Assembly (NCBI GenBank): GCA_016271365.2
Contig: CM057458.1
Coordinates: 200,914,501 to 200,978,500, forward strand
DNA: 64,000 nucleotides
DNA from: Neoceratodus forsteri
Lineage: Eukaryota > Chordata > Ceratodontiformes > Ceratodontidae
Reading direction: 5' to 3'
This document shows, in pieces, positions 54,441 through 64,000 of this stretch. The notes below the pieces were generated by a model, which searched no databases, was not told the DNA's origin, and saw only the letters and a list, made by a program, of their open reading frames with translations. The position numbers and the translations under genes are program-made. Positions within the stretch are counted from its first letter, which is position 1. Every line of letters starts with the position of its first letter.

Positions 54441-56744
54441 CTTTGTCTGTAAAGGCAGCCAACCTAGGAGGTGTAAAATATGGCCAATAAGAGCATTAGC
54501 AGCTGCTTAACCTAATCTTTTCCACTCTGCATCTTACAGCAGCACTGCAGCAAAGAAGGCCAAAAGACTAGCCCTACCTTCTGTAACAGTAAGTGATTCA
54601 GTAATTTTCTTCTGCCTCCCCTTCCCCCTTCTCCTTCAAGTGGATATAAAATGATGTGTTTTTCTCAAATGGACAGACTCGGTCTAACATAAAAAATAGA
54701 CACATCCATATGGAATGGGACATTAAAAATTTGTATTTTCACGTATGACTGGTGTTGCTGACGTCCAGTCTGAAGGGCCAAGATTGGAAAGGAAAGGGCA
54801 TTGCATTTGATCCATCACTTTCTCAAAAGGAAGTGTGAGAGATTTAAATGTGTCTGCAGTTTTAGAAACCACAAAATAAAAAAGGTATATGATTCTTATA
54901 ACCAGTATAATAGTCTCTGATGTAGAAAAAGACAACAGTTCTGACAGAGATCTGGTGTGTTCCATATAGAAAGCTAAATCAGAAGGGAAATACCATAGTA
55001 TTATTAATGGTTTCATGGAGTTGTACGTTTCTTCCCTGTAAGACTTTAGAATGTCTACCCCGGGTACCCCCTCCCCCATTATTGGTCAGTATGTTTTCAT
55101 ATTTGAAGGCTAAAACTTTGGTTTAACAGTATACTTAAAACACTTGTTAACTATTTTATTCCAACTTTTTATTTGGTTTCTGCAAAAAAGGCCCCTCATC
55201 TGCCTGACACCTAGTGCCCCAATGCTGAATCCTCCTAGCTGCACATTATAGCCAATTCTCCCTCCCTCGGTTGCACTCTGAGAAAGGTGGGCTGTTGGTG
55301 CTTTTGCTCCCATTCCCAGCACATTACTGATCATACAGAATACAAGAGATTTTCTACTGCATATGTATTAGGTCAGTATGTATGGTCAAATGACAAACAG
55401 ACAGAGTGATTAAAATTACAGAAGCTTACCAAATTATTAGGACTTCTGTCTCACACCAAACTGGTCTCAATCAGCCCTCTTGAACAAGACTAGTAAATTG
55501 GATAGTGGGAGTCGAACCCTGCTGGAGGATGGCAGTCTGGAATCAATTCAGCAGTGAGTGAATGCACTTTGTCTTCACCTCACTTCACAGTAGGATTAGT
55601 GTGATCAACTCCCTTGATCTTATATACTGGTCCCTTTCTCTTAGCACCCTGGGGAGATCAGTGTTTATTAAAATTAATACAGAAATCACAGAACTGTGCA
55701 ACATGCTTGGTTGTGCATGGCCACACTAGCACCAGGAAAACATAGATGGCTGCACTAACAGTGGGGTTTAATTCAATTGAAAACTTTACTGAAGGACAGC
55801 CATTCTTTTATCACTTCTAAAATACAAGTGGTTCATGAAAGTTATGTTTGCATCCTTTTTTTTTTTTTAAAGTAACCTTAGCAATATTGTACACATTTTT
55901 AACTTTTGTTGTGGGGATTATGCTAAGTTATCTGTAATTTAGAGACACAAATTTATTATATTAATTTATTCTATCAATTGATAACGTTACTTGAGAAAGT
56001 AGTTTTATTGTTTTTTTCAGCTGTGGACCAGCTAGGAGCAGGAGAGAGAGCTGTTTTTATCATCACACACTCTCCTCTCTACTCTGAATGAATGGATAAA
56101 TGAATGTCATTGTTGTCTATCATAATTCCTGACTGGCTAAGAAAAAGTCAAGCAGGTTGTACTATTAACAGGACTGTCCATTCATTCATTCATTCAACCA
56201 CGCAATACTTCCGAATCGGGGAAGGCATTTCTCAGCAACCCCAGACAGTTTTCTTGTTGCCATTGTGATATTGCTTTCATACAGTATTTCATAAAGTTAG
56301 ATAATGAGATAATCAGAGGAAGGTCCTTTTTCCTAATGATCAACTCTCCTTCCATGAACTGACAAGGACCCTGATAGCATTTAAAAAATATATATTACTA
56401 AGTCAATCAAACTGTACTGTATATTGTTTTTTTGTGAGGTACAGCTTTTATACATCATTTGGAGCTCCGATGTCCACCATTTCAACTGTCTCTCTGTGTT
56501 GTCTCTAGCTACTCAGTTGAACTCCCTGCATTTCAGTCCTCCCACCAGTTTAAACTTAGGCAGAAGCAGAAACTTATTCCCCCAGAAAGCAAGACACTTT
56601 GTCTTGGTTGTGCGGTCCTGTACAAATGCAGTATATGTGCCACATGGATCAGCTGTACATCATACAATGCCACAATGTAAACTAGTTCTCTAGTAAACTT
56701 TCTCTGCAGCTCACTACACTCACAGCGGCTGTGGGGAGGAGGTG
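54441..56744. other. No recognisable feature
   Basis: Mostly AT-rich unique-looking sequence. The region 56015-56190 has CATTCATTCATTCATTCA and an inverted TGAATGAATGG pair. Frames at 54723-55079 and 56424-56693 have no domain. 56475-56540 resembles 57290-57350 (CTCTCYGTGTTGTC then CAACTCAGTTGAACTCC), so repeats related to the next block begin here. Confidence 0.4.
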
Positions 56745-57130
56745 CTAATCTAGCTTCCTGCTCTAGCTAGAAATAAAATCATGGCTTGCATTTCAAATAT
56801 AGTATCTGATGTCTGTACAGTATGTGCAGCAAGAGTGCTCTGAACTGTCAGGAATTGACTTTCATAAGTGTGGTATAGCCCACATATTTCTAAATCGTAT
56901 ATTCTGTACCTTCTAATTTCACTATTCCCAAGGAGTGTGTGGCTGCCAGTGCTGATCAGCAGTCAGTTAGTAATGTACAAAATATAGAGTTTCATTTGAA
57001 GTATGTGGGCCATACCATATTTAAGAAAGTAAATTACTGACAGTTCAGAGCACTCCCAATGCCATACAGTCATCAGTTACTATTGAAATGCAAGCTGTGA
57101 TTTTATTTCTAGCTGGAGCAGGTGACCAGA
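56745..57130. repeat. Palindrome with ~140-bp arms
   Basis: Left arm 56748-56895 and right arm 56995-57127 are inverted copies. CTAGCTAGAAATAAAATCAT pairs with the inverse of GTGATTTTATTTCTAGCTGG, and GAGTGCTCTGAACTGTCAGG pairs with the inverse of CTGACAGTTCAGAGCACTCC. The arms are joined by a ~100-bp spacer. The arms differ by point changes only. A third of the sequence extends outwards as weaker inverted similarity. Probably a foldback element or an inverted duplication. Confidence 0.75.
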
Positions 57131-57164
57131 TTTCCTCCTCCTTTCCACTGCCTGCAACTGTACA

Positions 57165-57775
57165 GTACAGTATGGATGCCAGTGTAGTGACCTGATCCAG
57201 TTTAGTGAAAAATCTGTTATCTCAGTGCCCTCTTGCTGTACCGGATCTCATAGTACCGAACTGAATTAAGGAAAACCACAATCTCACCATTTAACTGGCT
57301 CTCCGTGTTGTCGCTAGCAACTCAGTTGAACTCCTGGCATTTAAAATTTATAATCAGAACACAGAACATAGAAGCATACCGATGTTTCATAAATTGAATG
57401 ACTTGACCTAAAATTAGCGGTGCACAGTTATATTAGTATGAAGCAGTCCAATAGAGCAAGGGAGCAGTGAGAGAACACAGCAGCTAGTATTGCGTGCTAC
57501 CACACTACTAACCCACAGCCTGAGAGGGTACAGTATTTATGCCAGTGTAGTGACCTGCTCTAGTTTAATGAAAAATCAGTTCTCTCAGTGCTCTCTAGCA
57601 ACTCAGTTGAACTCCCGGCATTCAAAATTTATAATTAGTATACCGATGTTTGATAAATTGAATGAGGTGACCTAAAATTAGCAGAGAAGTACGAAGCAGT
57701 TCAGTACTATAAGGGAGCAGTGAGAGAACACAGCAAATATAGTATTGTGTGCTACCACACTACTAAGTGACTGCT
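57165..57775 (+). repeat. Diverged tandem duplication (~260-360 bp)
   Basis: GCCAGTGTAGTGACCTG occurs at ~57178 and ~57540. ACCGATGTTT plus ATAAATTGAATGA occurs at ~57378 and ~57642. GAGCAGTGAGAGAACACAGC occurs at ~57461 and ~57714. The first unit has an extra ~100 bp (57230-57330). A third, weaker copy of the CAACTCAGTTGAACTCC part is at ~56508. Confidence 0.8.
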
Positions 57776-58038
57776 GATGAATACTGGTGCCCCCTTCCCC
57801 CACACCTGCCTATTGTTAGCCATGCATGGGTGGGGGAATAACAACTGAACAAAAAATGCCTCCAGCAGTTGGAATGATTTCTCTTGCTGGCACACATAAC
57901 ACTGTACTTTGCTAAATCATTCACAGGCAGCTCCATATATCTATCCATTTATTCAGACCATGGTAGCAACAAATGCGAACGGAGCAATACAGAGCCCAAT
58001 AGGTGGGTAAAGATACATGATGGTACTAAAAAAAAAAC

Positions 58039-58328
58039 GTCTTTCAGATGAGACGTTAAACTGAGGTTCCATCTGCCTGGATTGGTGGTAGTTCAGGTGG
58101 ATGTTAAAGAACCCATGGCACTTATCGAAAAAAGAGTAGGGAAGTTTCCCCGGTGTGCTGGCCAAATTTCCCTCATTCACTAAAAATACCACCAACAGCT
58201 TAATCTGGTTCAAGGTCAGTTGGCATTCATCTGTATCCCCCTCCCCCAGGTCGTGCCTGAAAATAGGCAGGATTTGTCTAGTGCACTTACCCAGTCAACA
58301 AAAACTAAATACATAAAAAAATAAAAAT
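58039..58328 (+). mobile_element. tRNA-derived SINE, 5'-truncated copy
   Basis: Starts at CTTTCAGATGAGACGTTAAA, inside the body of the family, right after an A-run (58027-58037). It ends with an A-rich tail. It is almost identical to 52045-52320. Lacking the tRNA head, it has no internal promoter. Confidence 0.9.
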
Positions 58329-58370
58329 ACCAAAATGGTCACCATTATCATAATTCAAGAAAATAAACAT

Positions 58371-58833
58371 GGTCTACAGAGAATGCCATTGTTTAGTGAA
58401 AGCCCGATTTCATGTGCCAAAAAATAGTCTCTCTTTCTACTCCTAAAAGGATTATTCTGCACTTAGAGGAGGAGCACTCTAGTAAATTCAATATTTTATT
58501 TCAAGTCAAGGTTAAAACACCAAGGAATAAGGGTGCAAAGGGGGCTGCATAATATATTACTTAGCAGCTTAATAGGTGTAAAACATTAGCATAAACAGCC
58601 TATTATTTTGCTTCTCTTGTGTGTTCCTTATACAGTACATTGGTCTTCAGAGAATGGCATTGTTTAGTGAAAGTCCAATTTCATGTGCAAAGAATGTTCT
58701 CTTTTTGGCTCCTAAAATTATTATTCTGCACCTGTAAAAGATGTCCTCTAGTGAATTTGATATTTTATTGAAATTCAAGGTTAAAATATGAAGGAATAAA
58801 AGTGCAAAAGGGGGTTACAGAATACATAAAACA
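58371..58833 (+). repeat. 270-bp tandem duplication, interrupted by CR1 copy B
   Basis: Unit 1 starts at 58371 (TGGTCTACAGAGAATGCCAT) and unit 2 at 58641 (TGGTCTTCAGAGAATGGCAT). The units stay similar through TTCAAGGTTAAAA to the GGGGGTTACAGAATACAT equivalent. Unit 1 goes on with ATATTACTTAGCAGCTT (58553). In unit 2 that continuation appears only at 63136, after the CR1. Confidence 0.85.
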
Positions 58834-59095
58834 GGATATGCCGTGTTAAATCTGATTGACAGGAGCTAAACACAGGGGATAGTAGGGATTGTGCAGTAGG
58901 AGGGGCATAAGGGGAAGGAAGCCCTCCCTCAGCACGACAAGTATTTTGACTCATTTTTTATTTATTTTTTCCTTTTTTAAAGAAAAGTATCTGAGGATCA
59001 GTGGCAGGATGTTTCAGACAGTAAAATAATAAAAAGGGAACTAGAAGAGCTTCAGTAACAGACAAGTACTGTACTAGCAGTTTAAGTACAGTTTA

Positions 59096-60075
59096 ATGTG
59101 GGGAGTGGTGCAATGCAGTGACTGCAGGGTAGCCATATTCAGGCAGACCTTCCAGATGCTGAGGTGTTGCCCTATCTGCATGCATCTCTCTGGACTGCAG
59201 GATGAGGGAGCCAGACTCAGACTGGAAGTAAACTGGGTCAGGAGTACCACCACCCCTATCCAGAGGCCACCCAGGCCAAAGCCTCAAAGGATGCCAAGAA
59301 CAAGGAGCACTTGGATGACAGTGGGCTCAGGGTAGGTTAGGGCAGTCAGGCAGAGGCACATTCCAGATCCTATTTCACTCAAGAACTCATATGCCACACT
59401 GGCAAATTGGGACAACCAAATAGAGGTACCCACAGAACTGAAAGGAAAGGATATGGAGGTTAGCCAAGGAGGTGACCTCAGTGGAGAGAGCAGTGGACCC
59501 CAGAGGGAGGAGGAAGTGATCCTGGTGGGGACTCTAACACAAGTGGGATCAAGCTAGGAACACAGGAGGTGGAGGACAGGGAGGCAAGGTGCCTACCAGG
59601 TGCCACGGCATGGACGGACAGAAGGAAGATCCTGGGGATTGCTGGAAAGGCAAGATGGGAGGGTGAGCTGGATGTTATTATCCACCTAGGTACTAATGAC
59701 CTGGCAAATGGGGAGCCAAAGGAAGTTCAGGAAGAGTTTAGCAAATTGGGGAGGGGTCTCAAGCAAGTAGCTACTTCTGTCACCATCTTGGAAGTACTAC
59801 CTGCGAGAGGCATGGGAGAGCATAGGGATCCATGCACCAGGAACTTTAACTCATGGTTGAAGAACTGGTGCTGTGAGGAAGGGTTTGGATTCATTGGTGA
59901 CTGGGGACCCACCTAGGGGGACTGAGGCTTGTTCAAGCCTGACGGCCTGCATCCATCCTGGAGGAGAATCCAAGCACTCAATGATAAGTTTAAATGCTAC
60001 ATTGACAAGCATTTAAACTATCCAGGAGGGGTGGCAGGCCAGCAAGGAGGGTACCTAATTGCCCATCCTCACAGC
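59096..60075 (+). pseudogene. CR1 copy B ORF1 (zinc finger + SGNH esterase)
   Basis: N-terminal Cys-rich part CSDCRV and RCCPICMHLSGLQDEGARLRLEV (59115-59230). Then Ser/Pro-rich linker. Then esterase: GGDSNTSGI-like nucleophile block at ~59524-59550 (in a shifted frame), CLPGATAWTDRRKI, DVIIHLGTNDLANGEPKEVQEEF (59670-59730), SVTILEVLPARGMGEHRDPCTRNFNSWLKNWCCEEGFGFIGDWG, and the terminal D-x-x-H as DGLHPS at 59941-59955. Lesions: stop at 59336, a frameshift near 59550, stops at 59917 and 59926. Every SGNH catalytic block can still be located, which makes this the best ORF1 here. Confidence 0.8.
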
Positions 60076-60280
60076 TAGCAGTAGAACCAGTAAATCAGAG
60101 GAGTGGATATCTCTACAAAGCAGTGTGCAAAAGGTGGAGATAAGCACCCAAGAGGTGGATAGGGAGAAAAGGGGCAAAATTCAACAGAAGGGCAGACAGC
60201 AAAGAGAACCAGGGATAAAGGTCAACCAGGGAATGGGCTGGAGTAGAACAGCTAAACAGCCTAGGGAGGTTAAATCACAA

Positions 60281-61500
60281 AAAGCCATGTGTGCCAATGC
60301 CAGGAGCCTTAGCAACAAGATGGATGATCTGGAGACTGTCATGGAGTAGTCAGATCTGGACATTGTGGCCATCACAGAAACCTGGTGTAATGATAACCAC
60401 AACTGGGAGACAGCCATAGCTGGCTACAACATATTCAGAAGAGACAGGGCAGGAAGAAAAGGAGGACGAATGGCACTATTTGTGAAAAATGACATAAGGG
60501 CCACAGAGATCCAGGAGTAACAAAATTGGGGAGAGATACTGTGGGTTAAGCTGGAAAGGAAAATGGGGCCAGCCATCTGCACAGGTGTGGTCTACAGACC
60601 ACCAGCCCAGGACGAAGAAACAGATAGGGAGCTGATGCTAGCCATCCAAAGGATGACAGACAAGGATGAGGTACCTCAATATTCCAGACATCTACTGGAG
60701 CATCCCAGCAGCAGCAGCAACTAGGAGCAGATTTATCCTGGACTCCCTTCAGGGTGCCTTCCTCAAGCAACTGGCCATGGAACCAAATCAGCAGAAGACA
60801 ATACTGGACCTTATGCATACAAACAGGGACAGTGTGATGGGGTAACAGTGGGGGAGCACCTGGGGAACAGTGATCACCAGTCATTGAGGTTTGAAATTAC
60901 AGAAGGAGCAGAACCAAACCACACAAAAACATGTATCCTGTATTTTAGGGGGGCAGACTTTGGGAAAATGGGGAGATGCTTGTAAGAGCCATTAAGGGGA
61001 ATGGGGCAAGAATCAGGGGTTGAGGAACAGTGGGCAGTATTTAAAATGGGGATTACAAGAGCAACATAATTATGCATTAAGCAGGTTAGCAAGGGGAAAA
61101 GGAAGAGGAGGCCATTATGGTTTTCCAAGAACGTAGTGGAGAAAGTGAAAACCAAAAAGATTGCATTCAGGTAATACAAAAAGACACAGGTAGAAGAGGA
61201 TAGGGAGAAGTACCAAGAGAAGCAAAGAGAGGCAGGAAGGGAGGTCAGTAAGGGAAGCCAAAGCTCAGACAGAAGAGCACATTGCAAAATCAGTGGGTAG
61301 AGGGGACAAAACCTTTTACAGGTACAAGTGAAAAAAGAAAGACAAAGGGAGGGATAGTGAGACTGAAGGGGGAGGATGGGGGCATGGAGGATGACAACAG
61401 TAAAGCTGGCATATTGAACAGGTATTTCTGCTCAATCTTTACAAGGAAGAGGAGGATAATGGGTCTGAAGGGAGTACAAGGGATGGGAATGGTGCAGAAA
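60281..61500 (+). pseudogene. CR1 copy B ORF2, endonuclease and linker
   Basis: 60281-60720 encodes CANARSLSNKMDDLETVME, DLDIVAITETWCNDNHNWET (catalytic Glu), FRRDRAGRKGGRMALFVKND, GVVYRPPAQDEETDREL. The GDLN block is damaged: an RYLNIPDIYWS string in another frame at ~60669-60700. A LDSLQGAFLKQLAMEPNQQKTILDL string follows, then GEHLGNSDHQSLRFEIT (SDH block, 60853-60900) and a Lys-rich linker (RKRRPLWFSKNVVEKVKTKK at ~61103). Several frameshifts and stops (60347, 60518). It lies directly upstream of the RT frame. Confidence 0.8.
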
Positions 61501-63000
61501 TTGACACAAGTCCCTTTACACCAGAAAGGGTCCTGAAGGAACTGGAAGTAATAAGAGTTGATAAAGCAATGGGACCAGATGGGGTGTACCCAAGGGTCCT
61601 TAAAGAACTAAGAGAGGTGGTGGTTGAACCTCTGGCAATCATATTTAGCCAATCACTGGAAACAGGGGAGGTGCCCAAAGACTGGAGGACAGCAGATGTA
61701 ATCCCCTTATACAAAAGTGGGAACAAAGAGGAAGTGGGGAACTACAGACCAGTCAGCCTCACTTTGGTAGTGGGGAAGATCATGGAAGCACTACTGAAGG
61801 AGAGATTGGTGGAACATCTGGTTGTCAATGGACTACAGGACCCAAGGCAGCATGGTTTCTCCAGGGGGCTGTCATGTCAGACCAACCTCATTGAATTTTT
61901 CAACTGGGTGACTAAGGAGGTGGATCAGAAGAGAGTAGTGGACATGGCCTATCTGGACTTCAGCAAGGCCTTTGACACTGTGCCACATAGAAGACTATTA
62001 CACAAACTGGGGAATACGGGTGTGGGCAGGACAGTAGTGTGCTGGGTAGGTAACTGGCTGGGTGGCAGGACACAGACGGTGGTGGTAAATGACTGTCACT
62101 CCACAGAGGGAAGAGTGACCAGTGGGGTACCATGGGGATCAGTGCTGGGACTGGTCCTATTCAACATCTTCATCAGTGGCATTGCACAGGAGCTAGAAGG
62201 CAGAATTTCTCTGTTCGCTGATGACACAAAGCTCTGTAACAGAGTAGACACAACAGAGAGTGTAGACAGAATGAGAAGGGACCCGCAGAAACTTGAAGAA
62301 TTGTCAGGGGTTTGCCAATTGAAATTCAATGCAAAGAAGTGCAAGATAATGCATATGGGGCATAAAAACCCTGGCACAATATATCAGTTGGGGGTGAGGA
62401 TATAGCATGCACTAAGCAGGAAAGGGATCTTAGGGGTTATCATCACTGATGACCTCAAGGTAGGGAAACAGTGTGACAAGGCAGCAGGTAAAGCAAATAG
62501 GATGCTGGGATTCATAGGCAGGGGCATCACCAGCTAGAAAAGGGAGGTCATAATTCCACTATACAAGACACTAGTGAGGCCCCACCTGGAGTACAGTGTA
62601 CAGTTCTTGAGACCTTACTTAAGTAAGGACATAGACAGGGTAGACAATGTTCAGAGGAGGGCAACAAAGATGGTACATAGATTGCATCAAAAGTCCTATG
62701 AGGACAGGTTGAAGGAATTGAATATGTACTCCCTGAAGGAGAGGAGGGAGAAAGGGGATATGATAGAGATATACAAGTTTCTTACAGGGAGGAACAGGGT
62801 GCAGGAATACACTATTTTTAAGTGAAAATGATGTTTCAGGACAACAGGGCATGGGATGAAGTTGGAGGGAGGATGATTCAAAGGAAACATGAGGAAGAAT
62901 TTATTCACAGAACAGGTGGTGGACAAGTGTAACATCCTGCCAGAGGAAGTGGTGGGGGCTGAAACAATCACAGGATTTAAGAATGCATGGGATAGACATA
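61501..63000 (+). pseudogene. CR1 copy B ORF2, reverse transcriptase and C-terminus
   Basis: Frame ~61501-62405 is open for about 300 codons, the longest RT frame in the window. It encodes MGPDGVYPRVLKELREVVVEPLA, ADVIPLYKSGNKEEVGNYRPVSLTLVVGKIMEALLKERL, HGFSRGLSCQTNLIEFFNWVTK, MAYLDFSKAFDTVPHRRLLHKL (block A), SGVPWGSVLGLVLFNIFIS (Gln of PQG changed to Trp), SLFADDTKLCNRVD (active site FADD intact at ~62212), KFNAKKCKIMHMG. It stops at TAG 62403. After a shift, 62574-62825 encodes RPHLEYSVQFLRPYLSKDIDRVDNVQRRATKMV and KELNMYSLKERREKGDMIEIYKFL. The C-terminal NLFTEQVVDKCNILPEEV-like block is at ~62895-62950. Confidence 0.88.
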
Positions 63001-63131
63001 AAGGAATTCTGGAGGTCAGGGTTAAGGGGCAATAGACTTCTAGGAAAACATAAAGTGAACTTACACGCTCAAATGGGCAGACTGGGTGGGCTGTAGGCCC
63101 TTATCTGCCAACACTGTCTATGTATCTATGT

Positions 63132-63430
63132 AATATGGATATTACTTAGCAGCTTCAACCTGCAGGATGAATTATTGTATTAAAATATTTCAAGACCAAA
63201 TCTTAGTAAAATACTCTACACACCGAAGTTGGGCACTGTGCCATGCCATGGTCAGAAAGCGGTAAGATAGCTGCAAACTTTTATATAGATTTGACACGGC
63301 TTTGATCATCAACTTCCAGATTTCAGTCTGATGGGGGGGCATGTGTGTTTTTTTTTTATGTAGTGTATTTCATGAATCTGAAAGGGGAAACTTTTTTTTT
63401 GAGTAATAGGGTTTTCGATTAGCAGAGAAC
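63132..63430. repeat. Remainder of tandem unit 2, then unassigned
   Basis: 63132-63160 matches 58549-58580 (ATATTACTTAGCAGCTT), the right-hand continuation of the unit interrupted by CR1 copy B. After about 63190 I see no further similarity. Confidence 0.65.
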
Positions 63431-63650
63431 CAAAAAGCACTGTGAAGTCAAAAGTAGCAAAATTTGCAATAAATGATCAAAGCGACACTGTAAAGCCCAA
63501 AGTAGCAAAAAGTTGTGATAAATGATCAAAGCGGTACTGCGAAGCCCAAAGTAGCAAAAAGTTGTGATAAATTATCAAAAAGTTACGATAAATGATCAAA
63601 GCGATACCGTGAAGCCCAAAGTAGCAAAAAGTTGCGATAAATAATCAGAG
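63431..63650 (+). repeat. 49-bp minisatellite
   Basis: Four units with consensus around AAGCCCAAAGTAGCAAAAAG then TTGYGATAAATGATCAAAGC. AGTAGC recurs at 63453, 63501, 63550 and 63620 (spacings 48, 49 and 70). The last spacing contains an extra partial ~21-bp repeat (TTATCAAAAAGTTACGATAA). Confidence 0.93.
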
Positions 63651-64000
63651 TGATCAGGGAGCTCCAGTATGGCTTGCAGCGTTGTTTATTGATATAATTA
63701 CACAAAGAGAGTAATAAAATGAATGAAGCTGCACTGTGGATTTTGACACTGCTCTCCATGATTGGGGATAAGGAAGTGAACTGTGGGGGCACCTGCTAGT
63801 AAATTACAAACTAGCAAGATTACAGTATCTGAAAATAGTACCACCTGGTGCATTTCAGCTGCTGATAATGCTGAGCCAATTACCACAGAATTTGGCTGAC
63901 TTTAACACATACTGATGTGGCAATGACACATTTCACAGTAGCGGTGGGTACACTGCTCCTGCCGATGAATACCATGGTACTGATCAACTTTACTACAGCT
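63651..64000. other. No recognisable feature
   Basis: Unassigned sequence to the window edge. Short minus-strand frames show no domain. Confidence 0.4.

Larger units (their letters stand above)
58834..63131 (+). mobile_element. CR1 LINE copy B, essentially full length (~4.3 kb)
   Basis: Boundaries come from the interrupted tandem unit: GAATACAT at ~58826-58833 continues as ATGGATATTACTTAGCAGC at 63132. The order is 5' region, ORF1 (59096-60075), ORF2 (60281-63000), 3' UTR and the CR1 octamer-like end CTATGTATCTATGTA (63118-63132). It is the only CR1 in the window uninterrupted by other insertions. The coding regions carry stops and frameshifts. Confidence 0.9.

Noticed and set aside
55495..55530. 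B-box-like GTTCGACTCCC on the minus strand as a tRNA gene
   Set aside because: No A box at the right distance and no acceptor-stem pairing. Probably chance or a very old SINE remnant.
1..64000. Endogenous retrovirus or LTR element
   Set aside because: No LTR pair, primer-binding site, or gag/protease/integrase motif was found. All RT motifs are of LINE type (FADD or YADD with LINE-specific neighbours).

Overview
This window looks like non-coding, repeat-saturated chromosomal DNA from a large-genome vertebrate. I found no host gene, rRNA, complete tRNA gene, CRISPR array or bacterial feature. Every long reading frame with recognisable content belongs to a non-LTR retrotransposon. The mixture is CR1, L2-like and L1 LINEs, tRNA-derived SINEs (one MIR-like), a hAT element, foldback elements and an old 300-bp satellite. 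This fits an amphibian or other early-branching tetrapod or sarcopterygian, possibly a caecilian, but the species assignment is inference from repeat style only.

Layout. 240-4620: a ~300-bp tandem satellite whose units carry a strong hairpin, split by an old minus-strand LINE (1554-3765) and by two copies of one ~0.6-kb retroposon. 6190-7110: a decayed LINE reverse transcriptase. 8336-11168: a nested foldback (inverted-repeat) element. 12120-21846: a full-length CR1 on the plus strand, broken into pieces by four later insertions, one of which is a nearly complete CR1 on the minus strand. 22410-29515: an L2-like LINE split by a full-length 6.15-kb L1 with a perfect 16-bp target-site duplication. 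29522-31240: another L2-like LINE fragment. 31764-33324: a non-autonomous hAT element carrying a MIR-like SINE. 33500-36965: a long minus-strand CR1 of another subfamily. 38100-43311: an L2-like 3' end followed by two CR1 copies of one subfamily in head-to-head orientation. 43945-47478: a SINE, a small palindrome and a CR1 3' end. 48434-49175: a 366-bp tandem duplication. 51099-53072: a large palindromic Harbinger-like foldback with a SINE inserted at its centre, and a related single arm at 53841-54440. 56745-57770: a palindrome and diverged tandem repeats. 58371-63180: a tandem duplication interrupted by the best-preserved CR1 (58834-63131). 63431-63650: a 49-bp minisatellite.

All LINE coding regions are interrupted by stops or frameshifts, so nothing here is an intact autonomous element. 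The most unusual signal is a motif shared by the foldback elements near 8.5-11 kb, 51.1-53.1 kb and 53.9-54.2 kb. It occurs in at least 16 forward or inverted copies, and the best copies match exactly, as I recall the sequence, the first 18 nucleotides of eukaryotic tRNA-Glu (acceptor strand plus D-arm/A box).
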